Numbered from the stretch's first letter, positions 16,566 to 25,888 are shown. The stretch is 64,000 nucleotides of DNA from Stenotrophomonas sp. SAU14A_NAIMI4_8 (GCF_003086695.1 NZ_CP025999.1:1591680-1655679), one strand, 5' to 3'. Notes: generated from the letters alone by a model not told the origin. Numbers and translations: made by a program.

Positions 16566-17960
16566 TTGGATATGACCACGAACGAAAAGGCAGCCCGTGC
16601 GCTGCCGGTGCAGGATGCGCGGATCTACCCGCGTGGTGGGCTGGATGTGTTGTCGCGCGCCGAAGTGGCGCGCCTGCGCGATGCCTCCGGCGGCGGCATG
16701 CACGAACTGTTGCGCCGCTGCGCACTGGCCGTGCTGACCAGTGGCAGTGCCTCGGACGATCCGCGCGCCGCGCGTGATCTCTACCCCGATTTCGACATCC
16801 AGGTGGCGCAGCAGGATCGCGGCGTGCGCATCGACCTGGTGAACGCCCCGGCGATGGCCTTCGTCGACGGCGAGATCATCCGCGGCGTGGCCGAGCTGCT
16901 GTTCGCGGTGGTGCGTGACCTGGCCTACATGGCCATCGAGATGGGCCCGGCCTACGCGGCCGAGCTGGAATCGTCCGAAGGCATCACCAACGCGGTGTTC
17001 GGCCTGCTGCGCAACGCGCGCATCCTCAACCCGGGCGACCCGAACCTGGTGGTCTGCTGGGGCGGCCATTCGATCGGCCGCGACGAGTACCTGTACACCA
17101 AGCAGGTGGGTTACGAGCTGGGCCTGCGCGGCCTGGACATCTGCACCGGCTGCGGCCCAGGCGCCATGAAGGGCCCGATGAAGGGCGCCACCATCGCCCA
17201 CGCCAAGCAGCGCAGGACGGTCACCCGCTACATCGGCCTGACTGAGCCGGGCATCATCGCGGCCGAGTCGCCGAACCCGATCGTCAACCACCTGGTCATC
17301 ATGCCGGACATCGAGAAGCGCCTGGAGGCCTTCGTCCGCATCGGCCACGGCATCATCGTGTTTGCCGGTGGCGTCGGTACCGCCGAAGAGATCCTGTACC
17401 TGCTGGGCATCCTGCTGCGCGAGGAAAACAAGGACCTGCCGTTCCCGCTGATCCTGACCGGCCCGACCGTGGCCGCGCCGTACTTCGAGCAGATCGACCG
17501 CTTCATCCGCCTGACCCTGGGCGATGCCGCTGCCGACCGTTACGAGATCATCATCGGCGACCCGGTGGCCGTGGCCAAGAAGATGGCCAGCGGCATCAAG
17601 CAGGTGCGCGAGTACCGCCTGGCGCAGAAGGATTCGTTCTTCTTCAACTGGTCCATCGAGATTCCGTGGGAGTACCAGCAGCCGTTCGTGCCGACCCACG
17701 AAGCGATGGCCGCGCTGGACCTGCACCACGGCCGTGCCCCGCACGCGCTGGCGGCCGACCTGCGCCGGGCGTTCTCGGGCATCGTGGCCGGCAACGTGAA
17801 GGAAGACGGCATGCGCCGCATCGAGGAGTTCGGTCCGTTCCAGATCCATGGCGATGCCGACATGATGCAGGCCCTGGACGCGCTGCTGCGCGCGTTCGTC
17901 GACCAGCGCCGGATGAAGATTTCCGGCGAATACCAGCCCTGCTACCAGGTGCTGGCCTGA
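16566..17960 (+). CDS. ppnN: nucleotide 5'-monophosphate nucleosidase
   Basis: PpnN (YgdH) hydrolyses nucleoside monophosphates to base and ribose 5-phosphate; in E. coli it is controlled by (p)ppGpp. This 464-aa protein follows the E. coli order: DUF4478-type N domain (RGVRIDLVNAPAMAFVDGEIIR), LOG-type Rossmann core with CTGCGPGAMKGPMKGA and FAGGVGTAEEILYLLG, and the C-terminal RRAFSGIVAGNVKEDGMRRIEEFGP. AAGGAAG sits 7 bases before a TTG at 16566, and an ATG lies at 16572, 13 bases from it. TTG is the better-spaced start but ATG is possible. Confidence 0.94.
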   Translation: MDMTTNEKAARALPVQDARIYPRGGLDVLSRAEVARLRDASGGGMHELLRRCALAVLTSGSASDDPRAARDLYPDFDIQVAQQDRGVRIDLVNAPAMAFVDGEIIRGVAELLFAVVRDLAYMAIEMGPAYAAELESSEGITNAVFGLLRNARILNPGDPNLVVCWGGHSIGRDEYLYTKQVGYELGLRGLDICTGCGPGAMKGPMKGATIAHAKQRRTVTRYIGLTEPGIIAAESPNPIVNHLVIMPDIEKRLEAFVRIGHGIIVFAGGVGTAEEILYLLGILLREENKDLPFPLILTGPTVAAPYFEQIDRFIRLTLGDAAADRYEIIIGDPVAVAKKMASGIKQVREYRLAQKDSFFFNWSIEIPWEYQQPFVPTHEAMAALDLHHGRAPHALAADLRRAFSGIVAGNVKEDGMRRIEEFGPFQIHGDADMMQALDALLRAFVDQRRMKISGEYQPCYQVLA

Positions 17961-17966
17961 CCGGCC

Positions 17967-18067
17967 GGGGTCGGAGCCCCGTGCACCGACCCGGGGTCGG
18001 ATCCCCGCAGGGGCTCTGACCCCATCGCACCGACCCGGGGTCGGATCCCCGCAGGGGCTCTGACCCC
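17967..18067. repeat. tandem REP-like repeats upstream of the pilin operon
   Basis: Two identical 41-base units lie at 17983-18023 and 18027-18067 (period 44). Each contains GGGGTCGGATCCCC-GCA-GGGGCTCTGACCCC, an imperfect palindrome. A partial unit, GGGGTCGGAGCCCC, precedes them at 17967-17980. The rest of the gap to fimT (18068-18193) has no gene; a TTGACG at 18095 has no convincing -10 partner. Confidence 0.85.
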
Positions 18068-18193
18068 CGTCCGGCACGCTGGCGTGTCAACCCTTTGACG
18101 CCCATCGCCCGGAACTGACCGTTCATCCTGCCGCCGCTTGCCGGCGGCCGGTGGCTGCGCCATCGTGGCCACCAACACGCTGGGGAGCGTCCA

Positions 18194-18709
18194 ATGAAAC
18201 TGCGCCGGTCCAACGGCTTCACGCTGGTCGAGTTGATGGTCACCATCGCGGTGGTCGCCATTCTCGGCACGATTGCGTTTCCGAGTTTCCAGAGCACCAT
18301 CCGTTCCAACCGCATCGCCTCGGCCGGCAATGAAATGACCGGCCTGTTGTCGTTGGCCCGCAGCGAGGCCGTGCGCAACAAGCGCGGCGGCGGGGTCTGC
18401 GGCAGCTCCGACGGCAGCAGCTGCGATGGCGCCTGGCGCTCGGGCATGCTGGCCTGGGCCGACGTGGACGGCAATGGCAGCAAGGGCGCCAACGAGGTCG
18501 TGCTGCGCTTCGTCTCGGTCACCTCCGATTCGGTCACCGTCACCGGCCCGGCGGCCGAAGTCGCCTTCGATGCCCGCGGTCGCCGCCGCGCGGCCGCCAC
18601 CCAGCAGATCACCCTGCAGCCAGTGAAATGCGGCAGCGATCCCCAGCGCCGTACCCTGTCCGTCAACGCGGCAGGCCAGATCACCTCCACCAAGGCCGCC
18701 TGCCAATGA
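18194..18709 (+). CDS. fimT: GspH/FimT-family minor pseudopilin
   Basis: This 171-aa type IV prepilin has the cleavage and methylation motif RRSNG8^FTLVE (E at +5) and hydrophobic N-helix. The GspH/FimT fold follows (about residues 45-165), with AFDARGRRR (G129-R132). It is the first gene of fimT-pilV-pilW-pilX-pilY1-pilE, overlapping pilV by 4 bases. In P. aeruginosa the equivalent FimU primes pilus assembly. The operon position suggests a FimU-like role here. Confidence 0.92.
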   Translation: MKLRRSNGFTLVELMVTIAVVAILGTIAFPSFQSTIRSNRIASAGNEMTGLLSLARSEAVRNKRGGGVCGSSDGSSCDGAWRSGMLAWADVDGNGSKGANEVVLRFVSVTSDSVTVTGPAAEVAFDARGRRRAAATQQITLQPVKCGSDPQRRTLSVNAAGQITSTKAACQ

Positions 18710-19182
18710 GCCGTCGTCTTCCCTCGTTCTCGCGGCGCCAGGCCGGTTTCAGCCTGCTGGAAGTGCTGATCGCCATCCTGATCCTCGGCTTCGGCCTGCT
18801 GGGCTTCGCCCTGCTGCAGACCATGAACGTGCGCTTCGTGCAGAGCGCCAACTACCGCACCCAGGCCACCAACCTGGCCTACGACCTGCTGGACCAGATG
18901 CGCAGCAACCGCTACCAGGCGGGCTGGTACACCGGCGCCAGCTTCGCGGCCAACTCGGTCAGCGCCAGTTCCTGCACCCGCGTGCTCGGCGCCGACCAGG
19001 GCGTGGCCAGCAACATCACCCGCTGGCAGTGCCAGGTGGTGCAGTCGCTGGGCGAGGGCGCCAGCGCCACCGTGCTCAACGCCAACGGCCGGGTCACCGT
19101 GGGCATCGCCTGGGGCGACCAGCGCTGGGATCCGCAGGATCCCAACGCCCGCACCACCTTCACCCTGGTATCGCAGCTGTGA
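18706..19182 (+). CDS. pilV: type IV pilus minor pilin PilV
   Basis: This 158-aa prepilin starts at ATG 18706, overlapping the fimT stop; the longer frame upstream runs through fimT. The prepilin motif is RRQAG14^FSLLEVLIAILIL. PilV belongs to the GspI-like minor pilins of the tip priming complex. The stop overlaps the pilW GTG (GTGA). Confidence 0.92.
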   Translation: MSRRLPSFSRRQAGFSLLEVLIAILILGFGLLGFALLQTMNVRFVQSANYRTQATNLAYDLLDQMRSNRYQAGWYTGASFAANSVSASSCTRVLGADQGVASNITRWQCQVVQSLGEGASATVLNANGRVTVGIAWGDQRWDPQDPNARTTFTLVSQL

Positions 19183-20345
19183 GCGCGCACCTGTCCTCCC
19201 GCCGCCAGGCCGCCGGTCTGTCGCTGATCGAAATGATGGTGGCCATGGTCATCGGCCTGGTGCTGATGCTGGGCGTGGTACAGGTGTTCATCGCCTCGCG
19301 CACCGCCTCGCGGCTGGCCGAAGGCAATGCCCGCGCGCAGGAAAACGGCCGCTTCGCACTGGAATTCCTGCAGCGTGACATCCGCATGGCCGGCCACTTC
19401 GGTTGCGTGAACGACCAGGCGCATTTCGTGAAGGGCGAGGGCGACCCGACCATCAACACCGGCGCCGCCACCGGTTCGGGCCATCCGTTGGATTTCAGTG
19501 TCAGCATCCAGGGCTATGAGGCCCCGGGCACCGGGCCGGGCACCAGCCTGACCGTCGGTGGCAGCTGGCCGGCGGTGACGGGCCTGCCGAGCTCGATCAG
19601 TGCGCTCAAGCCGCGCGATGGCAGTGATGTGCTGGTGCTGCGCTACCTGGCCGCCGAAGGCGTGCCGGTCACCGCGCTGGCGCCCGGCGCCAACAGCGTG
19701 GTCGGCTTCGACGGCACCATTGGCAAGCGCCTGCTGGAAGGTGGCGTGACCGCGCCCACGCTGTTCGGCGTGGCCGACTGCAGCCATGTGAACGTGTTCA
19801 AGGGCACGTATGCCGAAGGCCAGGTCACCGCCAGCGGCGCCAACCTGGACCGCTACACCGTGCAGCCCACCGGCCAGACCATGATCTACCGCGCCGAATC
19901 GGTGGTGTATTTCGTGGGTACCTCCGGTACCACCGGCGAACCGGCGCTGATGCGTGCGCGCTCGGACGGTGCCGACGGCTATGCCGCCGCCGAAGAACTG
20001 GTGGAAGGCATCGAGAACCTGCAGCTGCTGTTCGGCCTGGACAGCACCGCGGCCATCACCAGCACCACCCCGCCCACCGGCAACATCACCACCGTGGCCA
20101 TTGCCAGCGGCGTGTCCACCGGCACCAACGCAGCGGCAGCGGCGCAGTGGCGGCGCGTGGGCCAGGTGCAGGTCGGCATCCTGGCGCGCAGCCCGCAGCC
20201 CTCGCAGGCCGAAGCGGCCACCGATGCGCTGCGCTACCCGCGCATGCTCGGCGTCGGCTTCGCGCCGTCCACGCCGAACGACGCACGCTACCGCGCCGCC
20301 TACGAATCCACCATTGCCCTGCGTAACCGCCTCTTCGGGAACTGA
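19179..20345 (+). CDS. pilW: type IV pilus minor pilin PilW
   Basis: This 388-aa protein starts with GTG at 19179, inside the pilV stop, chosen from the overlap and the prepilin motif QAAG13^LSLIEMMVAMVIG (E at +5). The large C-terminal globular domain ends in ALRYPRMLGVGFAPSTPN...YESTIALRNRL, as in PilW/GspJ-like proteins. Part of the minor pilin tip complex. Confidence 0.92.
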   Translation: MSAHLSSRRQAAGLSLIEMMVAMVIGLVLMLGVVQVFIASRTASRLAEGNARAQENGRFALEFLQRDIRMAGHFGCVNDQAHFVKGEGDPTINTGAATGSGHPLDFSVSIQGYEAPGTGPGTSLTVGGSWPAVTGLPSSISALKPRDGSDVLVLRYLAAEGVPVTALAPGANSVVGFDGTIGKRLLEGGVTAPTLFGVADCSHVNVFKGTYAEGQVTASGANLDRYTVQPTGQTMIYRAESVVYFVGTSGTTGEPALMRARSDGADGYAAAEELVEGIENLQLLFGLDSTAAITSTTPPTGNITTVAIASGVSTGTNAAAAAQWRRVGQVQVGILARSPQPSQAEAATDALRYPRMLGVGFAPSTPNDARYRAAYESTIALRNRLFGN

Positions 20346-20349
20346 TGCC

Positions 20350-20859
20350 ATGAACGCTCGAGCCCGCATCCGTCCGATGCCCCGCCAGCAGCGCGGTGCC
20401 GTGTTGTACGTCGCGCTGATCATGCTGATCCTGCTGGCGCTGATCGGCATTGCCGGCATGCAGGTGGCGGGCATGCAGGAAAAGATGGCGTCCAACTACC
20501 TGGCTACCAATATCGCCTTCCAGAATGCCGAAGGCGTGACCCGGCGCAGCGAACGCGCGGTGGAAGCCATCGCCAACCGCACCGCCGCCGCTGCCGATGC
20601 ACCGCTGGTGGCCAGTGATATCCAGGACAACTGCGATATCGCCTTCGATCCGGTGGGCTGGGGCCGCGACCGCCCGCTCACCACGGTGCAGGCGGTGAAC
20701 GTGCGCCGCATCGATACCTGCGTGATCGGCGGCGGCTCGCTGTCGATGGGCAAGCCGCTGGATCCGGTCACGCCCATCTACCAGATCACCACTTTCGCTA
20801 CCGATACCGCAACGGACTCCTCGTCCACGGCGTCGGTCGATTCCATCTTCAAGCTCTGA
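20350..20859 (+). CDS. pilX: type IV pilus assembly protein PilX
   Basis: This 169-aa protein has the PilX_N motif PRQQRG16^AVLYVALIMLILLALIG followed by AGMQEKMASNYL. The residue at +5 is not glutamate, as in the GspK-like tip pilins. The start at 20350 lies 4 bases after the pilW stop; the longer frame upstream belongs to pilW. It is expected to sit at the pilus tip with PilY1. Confidence 0.92.
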   Translation: MNARARIRPMPRQQRGAVLYVALIMLILLALIGIAGMQVAGMQEKMASNYLATNIAFQNAEGVTRRSERAVEAIANRTAAAADAPLVASDIQDNCDIAFDPVGWGRDRPLTTVQAVNVRRIDTCVIGGGSLSMGKPLDPVTPIYQITTFATDTATDSSSTASVDSIFKL

Positions 20860-20869
20860 GGCCGCCGGC

Positions 20870-23800
20870 ATGTCCCGTCGCACTTCCCGGATCATCGCCG
20901 CGTCTGCCTTCGCCGTGCTTGGCGTGGGCGGCTACTTCGCCTACAGCCTGTTCGCCGCGCAAGGGCAGGGCGCCCTTGCCCAGGCGCCGCTGAACAACAC
21001 CACCTCGATCCCGCCGGCCTTCATCATGGCCGTGGACGATTCCAACTCGATGACCTTCGAGCGGATCTTCCGTGGTGGCGATGGTCGCATGCAGTGGAAC
21101 GGCAGCAGCTTCTTCAGTTCGGCCGGCGTGTTCTACAACGTGGGCGAAGCGTGCGGCAACAACTCCACCGACTGCTACCTGTACCTGTTCCCGCACTCGA
21201 ACTTCAACACCTCGTATTCGCCGGGCCGCGCGATCCCGCCGATCGATGCGTTTGGTTTTGCCCGTTCGCCCACCTACAACGCCAGCTACTACAACCCGGC
21301 CGTGACCTACGAGCCGTGGAGCCTGCCGGTGCGAGACAGCGGTGGCAACATGCTCTGGCCGAACGCCACGTTCTCTGCGGCACGCGTTGATCCGCGTGAC
21401 CCGACGGTCTACGGCACCGACTTCAATACCGGTTACAACACCGTGTACGACCTGTCCTCGCGCCAGGTCAACGGCGAGGCGTTCCAGTTCGTCACCGGCA
21501 TGACCATTCCGGCCGGTACGCGCTACCGCTCGAACGGGCGTACCTGCAACAGCAACAACAACAACGGCAACGGCCTGCCCAGTTCAGGCAACGTCTGGAC
21601 CAACCTGGGCAGCGACGTGCTGGTGCGCGCGGACTGCACGGTGCAGATCGCCTACGTGCCGGCCACGTTCTACCTGCCGGCCGACCAGGCCGCACCGGCC
21701 GGCTACCTGACCGGTGATGCCAACCGTCCGCTGATCAGCAATGCCTGTGGTCCGGGCTGCGACATGCGCCGCTACCAGATCCTGCCGGAGAACTACCCCG
21801 CCAACAGTGCTGATCTGGCCAACGCACAGCGCAACTTCGCCAACTGGTTCCAGTATCACCGCAACCGCATCCTGTCGATGGTCGGCTCGTCCTCGCACGC
21901 CATGGTGGGCGTGGACAACATGCGCGTGGGCTATTTCACCATCAATGCCCGCAACAACGTGACCATGTACGACGTCACCTCGCAGCGCTCGGACCTGTTC
22001 GGGCAGATCTACCGGCTCAAGCCCAATGGCGGTACCCCGAACCGGCAGGCGGTGGCTTACCTGGGTGAACAGTTCCGGCGTACCGACGCTGGCGCACCGG
22101 TCATCCGCGCCTGCCAGAAGAACGGCGGCATGCTGTTCACCGACGGCTATACCAACGTGGGCAACTCGGCCAGCGGCTATGGCAATGCCGACAGCGCCGG
22201 CGGCAAGTTCTTCCCGACCCAGCCGTTCGCCGATGGCTACAGCAACACCATTGCCGACATCGCCGCGTCGTACTACGCCGGTGGCTCGACCCCGCTGCGC
22301 ACCGGGGCAAGCTTCCCCACCGGCCTGGTGCCGGTGCCGGACCAGTGCAGCTCGCTCGACCAGTCCTCGCCGGAATGGAAGCGGCTGGACTGCCAGGCCG
22401 ACCTGCACATGAATTTCTATGGCGTGACCCTGGGCGCGCAGGGCCTGATCTACGAGGTCAACCAGGCCGCGACCGATGACCCGTATGCCAACCCGCCGAA
22501 CTGGAACGCCAATGGCGACCCGCTGACCGACGACGACGGCCGCGTGATCGACGAACTGTGGCACGCCGCCGTCAACAGCCGCGGCGAGTTCATCAATGCC
22601 AAGACGCCGTCGGACGTGACCGAGGCCATGCGCCGGGTGCTGTCGGCGGTGGGTTCGGGGCAGACGCCGTCGGGTACGTTCGCACTCAGCGGCGCGCGCA
22701 TCGGTACCGGTTCGCTGACCGTCACCCCCATGTACGACGTGCAGAACAACGGCACCGACTGGTACAGCAAGCTGACCGCCAGCAGCGTGTCGGTGAACCC
22801 CACCACCCGCGAGGCGCAATACACCACACGCTGGGAAGCCAGTGCGCAGATGCCGGCCGCGGCCGCGCGCAACGTCTTCTTCGACGACGGCAGCAGCGTG
22901 CGCAAGTTCAGCGGTACCACGGTCACCCTGGCCGGGCTCTGCAACCTGTCCAGCACGCTGTACCCGGCGCAGTCGATCTGTACCTCCGCGAACCTGGCGG
23001 CGCTGGGCGCCGATGCCACCAGTGCGGCCAATTACCTGCTGGGCGAGAGCAGTGGTGAGGTCCGCAACGGCGGCAAGCTGCGTGATCGCACCACGCCGCT
23101 GGGCGACATCGTCAACTCCACGCCGGTCATCAGCGCGCCGGTGGACGACTTCGGCTACCGCGCGCTGGGCGGCACCCTGGGCACGGGCTACACCAACTAC
23201 CTGACCAACAAGCGCAACAACAACCGCTACGTGGTCTACGCCGGTGCCAACGACGGCATGCTGCATGCGTTCGACGGCGGCATGGATGCGGCGGGCACGA
23301 TCGGCGGCAACGGTGGCCGTGAACTGTTCGGTTACATTCCGGCCACATCGTACGGGCACATGGGCAACCTGCTGCTGCCCTATGACCCGACCAAGAAGAA
23401 CGCCCAGCCGTTCGTGCACAAGTACTTCGTCGACGGTCCGCTGACCGTGGGCGATACCTTCTACGGTGGCGGCTGGCATACCACCCTGGTCGGCACCACC
23501 GGCGCCGGCGGCCGTGGCGTGTTCGCGCTGGACGTGACCACCCCCGGCAGCTTCGGCGCGGGCAACCGCCTGTGGGAAATCAACGATCTGGCCGGTGATG
23601 CCACGGTGCGGGCCAACATCGGCCACGTGCTGGGCAAGCCGGTCATCGTGCCGGTGCGCGCGGCCGATGGCAGCGTCAGCTGGAAGGCGATCTTCGGCAA
23701 CGGCTATTCCAGCGCCAGTGGCAAGGCCGTGCTGTTCGTGGTCGACATCGGCACCGGTACGCCGACCATCCGCATGATCGAAGCCGGTGAGCCCAATTCC

Positions 23801-24739
23801 ACCATCGCCGGGAGCAATGGCCTGGGCAACATCGTGGTGGTCGATCGGGTCAACAACCTGACCATCGACCCGGTCACCAACAAGCCGAGCCGCGTGCGCG
23901 ACGGCTACGCCGATACCGTCTACGCGGCCGACCTGAAGGGCGCGGTGTGGAAGTTCGACCTGACTTCCACCGCCACCTCGGTCACCGTGCCTGTGTTCAC
24001 CACCGGCACCTTCGTGCAGAACGGGCTGACCTACCGCCAGCCGATCACCGGCGGCCTGCAGGTGGCATCGGGTGAACGCGGCGGCGTGCTGGTGATGTTC
24101 GGTACCGGCAGCTTCTCCTTCAACGACGACACCCTGCCGATCTCGTCCACCCAGATCCAGAGCCTGTATGGCTTCAACGATGTGGTGAACGGTGCGGTCC
24201 TCACCACGCTCACGCGTGCCAACCTGACCCCGAACGCGGTGGTCACCACCAGTGGTTCGCGTACGCTGCAGGTGGGTACCGCGCCTACCTCGTCGCTGGG
24301 CTGGTACGTCGATCTTCCTGCCGGCGAACGTGCGGTGGGTTACCCGGAGCTGGCCTCGGGCATCCTGTTCATTCCCACCTACGCACCGGTGGAAGTCACC
24401 AGCGGCTGCAGCACGTCGGGTGCGAACTGGCTGTTCGGGCTGAGCCCGCGAAGCGGTGCCGGCGCGCTGTCCGGCGTGCGGGTGGGCTCGCCCACCGGTA
24501 CCTCCGCCGCCGCCGGTACGGCTGCCATGTCGTTGAACTCGCCGGGCACCGCGCCGATCAAGGACGTGGGCGTATCGGTGGTGCCGCGCCTGCAGCCGCC
24601 GACCAATCCGAACGACGGCTCGGGTGTGCCGACGGTGCCGGCCGGTGCAGGCTGCTGGATGGTGGTCAATGTGTCCGGCGCGCAGCCGCTGTACGTGCCG
24701 TATCCCTGTGGCCGCCAGTCCTGGCGCCAGATCCAGTAA
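20870..24739 (+). CDS. pilY1: pilus tip-associated adhesin PilY1
   Basis: This 1289-aa protein has an N-terminal hydrophobic signal. A von Willebrand A-like region follows, with the metal-site motif VD56DS58NS60M. The C-terminal PilY1 beta-propeller covers about residues 740-1290 (LGDIVNSTPVISAP, VYAGANDGMLHAFDGG, DTVYAADLKGAVWKFDL). PilY1 promotes pilus extension, adhesion and surface sensing. The calcium loop known from P. aeruginosa PilY1 is only partly kept: S1007-RVRDGYA-D1015 has acidic residues only at 1011 and 1015. It lies between pilX and pilE. Confidence 0.93.
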   Translation: MSRRTSRIIAASAFAVLGVGGYFAYSLFAAQGQGALAQAPLNNTTSIPPAFIMAVDDSNSMTFERIFRGGDGRMQWNGSSFFSSAGVFYNVGEACGNNSTDCYLYLFPHSNFNTSYSPGRAIPPIDAFGFARSPTYNASYYNPAVTYEPWSLPVRDSGGNMLWPNATFSAARVDPRDPTVYGTDFNTGYNTVYDLSSRQVNGEAFQFVTGMTIPAGTRYRSNGRTCNSNNNNGNGLPSSGNVWTNLGSDVLVRADCTVQIAYVPATFYLPADQAAPAGYLTGDANRPLISNACGPGCDMRRYQILPENYPANSADLANAQRNFANWFQYHRNRILSMVGSSSHAMVGVDNMRVGYFTINARNNVTMYDVTSQRSDLFGQIYRLKPNGGTPNRQAVAYLGEQFRRTDAGAPVIRACQKNGGMLFTDGYTNVGNSASGYGNADSAGGKFFPTQPFADGYSNTIADIAASYYAGGSTPLRTGASFPTGLVPVPDQCSSLDQSSPEWKRLDCQADLHMNFYGVTLGAQGLIYEVNQAATDDPYANPPNWNANGDPLTDDDGRVIDELWHAAVNSRGEFINAKTPSDVTEAMRRVLSAVGSGQTPSGTFALSGARIGTGSLTVTPMYDVQNNGTDWYSKLTASSVSVNPTTREAQYTTRWEASAQMPAAAARNVFFDDGSSVRKFSGTTVTLAGLCNLSSTLYPAQSICTSANLAALGADATSAANYLLGESSGEVRNGGKLRDRTTPLGDIVNSTPVISAPVDDFGYRALGGTLGTGYTNYLTNKRNNNRYVVYAGANDGMLHAFDGGMDAAGTIGGNGGRELFGYIPATSYGHMGNLLLPYDPTKKNAQPFVHKYFVDGPLTVGDTFYGGGWHTTLVGTTGAGGRGVFALDVTTPGSFGAGNRLWEINDLAGDATVRANIGHVLGKPVIVPVRAADGSVSWKAIFGNGYSSASGKAVLFVVDIGTGTPTIRMIEAGEPNSTIAGSNGLGNIVVVDRVNNLTIDPVTNKPSRVRDGYADTVYAADLKGAVWKFDLTSTATSVTVPVFTTGTFVQNGLTYRQPITGGLQVASGERGGVLVMFGTGSFSFNDDTLPISSTQIQSLYGFNDVVNGAVLTTLTRANLTPNAVVTTSGSRTLQVGTAPTSSLGWYVDLPAGERAVGYPELASGILFIPTYAPVEVTSGCSTSGANWLFGLSPRSGAGALSGVRVGSPTGTSAAAGTAAMSLNSPGTAPIKDVGVSVVPRLQPPTNPNDGSGVPTVPAGAGCWMVVNVSGAQPLYVPYPCGRQSWRQIQ

Positions 24740-24753
24740 CGGAGATTCCTGCG

Positions 24754-25182
24754 ATGTCACTCAAAGCAATCCGCGCAATGGGCCAGGTCCGCGGCTTCAC
24801 CCTGATCGAACTGATGATCACGGTGGCCGTGGTGGCGATCCTGGCGGCGGTGGCCTATCCCTCGTACACCGACCAGATCCGCAAGTCGCGGCGTGCGCAG
24901 GCCAAGGCCGACATGGTGGAGTACGCGCAGATGGCCGAGCGTTCGCACACCACCAACAACACCTACGCCAACTTCCGTTTCAGCAACGGCACCACCAGCA
25001 TCCAGTCGCCGCGCGAAGGTGGTACGGCGCAGTACACGATCAGCATCCAGGCCGCGCAGGGCACCTTCACCCTGACGGCGGCGCCGCAGGGCGCGCAGGC
25101 CAAGGACAAGTGCGGCACGATGACGGTCAACCAGGCCAATGTGAAGACACCGAGCGCCAGTGCGGTGGCCGGTTGCTGGTGA
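24754..25182 (+). CDS. pilE: type IV pilus minor pilin PilE
   Basis: This 142-aa prepilin has the motif GQVRG14^FTLIELMITVAVVAILAAVAYPSY (E at +5). Two cysteines near the C-terminus (KDKCGTMTV and AGCW) would form the D-loop disulfide. It is the last gene of the minor pilin operon, 14 bases after pilY1, with GGAG about 8 bases upstream of the ATG. Confidence 0.92.
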   Translation: MSLKAIRAMGQVRGFTLIELMITVAVVAILAAVAYPSYTDQIRKSRRAQAKADMVEYAQMAERSHTTNNTYANFRFSNGTTSIQSPREGGTAQYTISIQAAQGTFTLTAAPQGAQAKDKCGTMTVNQANVKTPSASAVAGCW

Positions 25183-25197
25183 TTTCGCGCAGGGGTG

Positions 25198-25226
25198 TTG
25201 CATCGGCGCGCAGCAGCTACTAGAAT
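25198..25226 (+). promoter_or_regulatory. promoter of tRNA-Asn
   Basis: TTGCAT (25198-25203), 17-base spacer, TAGAAT (25221-25226), ending 10 bases before the tRNA gene. Confidence 0.7.
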
Positions 25227-25236
25227 GCGCCTCCCC

Positions 25237-25313
25237 GCCCGAATAGCTCAGCCGGTTAGAGCACTTGACTGTTAATCAGGGGGTCGTTGGTTCGAGTCCA
25301 ACTTCGGGCGCCA
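25237..25313 (+). tRNA. tRNA-Asn (GTT)
   Basis: The cloverleaf has acceptor GCCCGAA / TTCGGGC, D-arm TAGCTCAGCCGGTTAGAGC, anticodon loop CTGTTAA (anticodon GTT), T-arm GGTTCGAGTCC and an encoded CCA. It is 77 nt long. Confidence 0.97.
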
Positions 25314-25320
25314 GATCCTG

Positions 25321-25355
25321 CAGAAGCCGCGAGAAATCGCGGCTTCTGCTTTTCT
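25321..25355 (+). terminator. terminator after tRNA-Asn
   Basis: A perfect 12-base stem (CAGAAGCCGCGA / TCGCGGCTTCTG) with GAAA loop is followed by CTTTTC. Confidence 0.85.
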
Positions 25356-25375
25356 GCGTCCGGCATCCGCGTGCT

Positions 25376-25888
25376 TCAGCAGGGTTCCGGCGACGCGCTG
25401 CGCAGCGAGCGCACACGCCCGGTATTGCTCACCACCACTTCGGCCTGCGTCAGGCCGCGCTGGCAGACGCGGATGCGCGCATTGCTGCCCGCGCTGCGCC
25501 CGCTGGCACGAAACACGATGTGCGGGCGACCGTGCGTGCTGAAGGCCTGCAATGAGGAATGGCTCTGAAGCTGGCGCGCGGCCAGTGGTGGTGCCGGATC
25601 GGCCTCATCCGGCCGTGGTTGTTCGGCGCGCAGCAGCCAGCCCTGGCTCCAGTCCTGCCCGCACTGCAGGCCGTCGCTGCTAGGGCAGGCCAGCACGGAG
25701 CGGCGGTGGGTAAGCGCCGTGCTGCGGGCCTGGTTCAGCGCCGTGTGCAGCTGCATGCGCAGCTGGTCGGCGCGCAGGCGATCCAGCAGGCCCGCGAACG
25801 GCAGCGCCGCCAGGCAGGCCAGGATCGCCAGCACCGCAATGGCCAGCAGCAGTTCGGCCAGGGTGTGGCCGGGGGCAGGGGAGAGCAT
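25376..25888 (-). CDS. FimT-like pseudopilin with C-terminal GRxR motif
   Basis: This 170-aa GspH/FimT-family protein is encoded antisense to its surroundings. Its start at 25888 is supported by GGAG 8 bases upstream; a longer frame lies upstream. The prepilin motif is APG7^HTLAELLLAIAVLAILA, with His instead of Phe at +1 and E at +5. Two cysteines (LACPSS, LQCGQD) and the tail RVCQRGLTQAEVVVSNTGRVR follow. GRVR (157-160) matches the GRxR DNA-binding motif described for FimT in natural transformation. A role in DNA uptake is inferred. Confidence 0.85.
   Translation of the reverse strand: MLSPAPGHTLAELLLAIAVLAILACLAALPFAGLLDRLRADQLRMQLHTALNQARSTALTHRRSVLACPSSDGLQCGQDWSQGWLLRAEQPRPDEADPAPPLAARQLQSHSSLQAFSTHGRPHIVFRASGRSAGSNARIRVCQRGLTQAEVVVSNTGRVRSLRSASPEPC

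Noticed and set aside
18095..18123. sigma70 or sigma54 promoter for the minor pilin operon
   Set aside because: TTGACG lacks a -10 at suitable spacing, and no TGGCAC-N5-TTGC motif was found in the gap.
21584..24760. 1058-codon antisense frame over pilY1
   Set aside because: Shadow of GC-rich third-position bias; Arg/His/Gly-rich with no recognisable domain.
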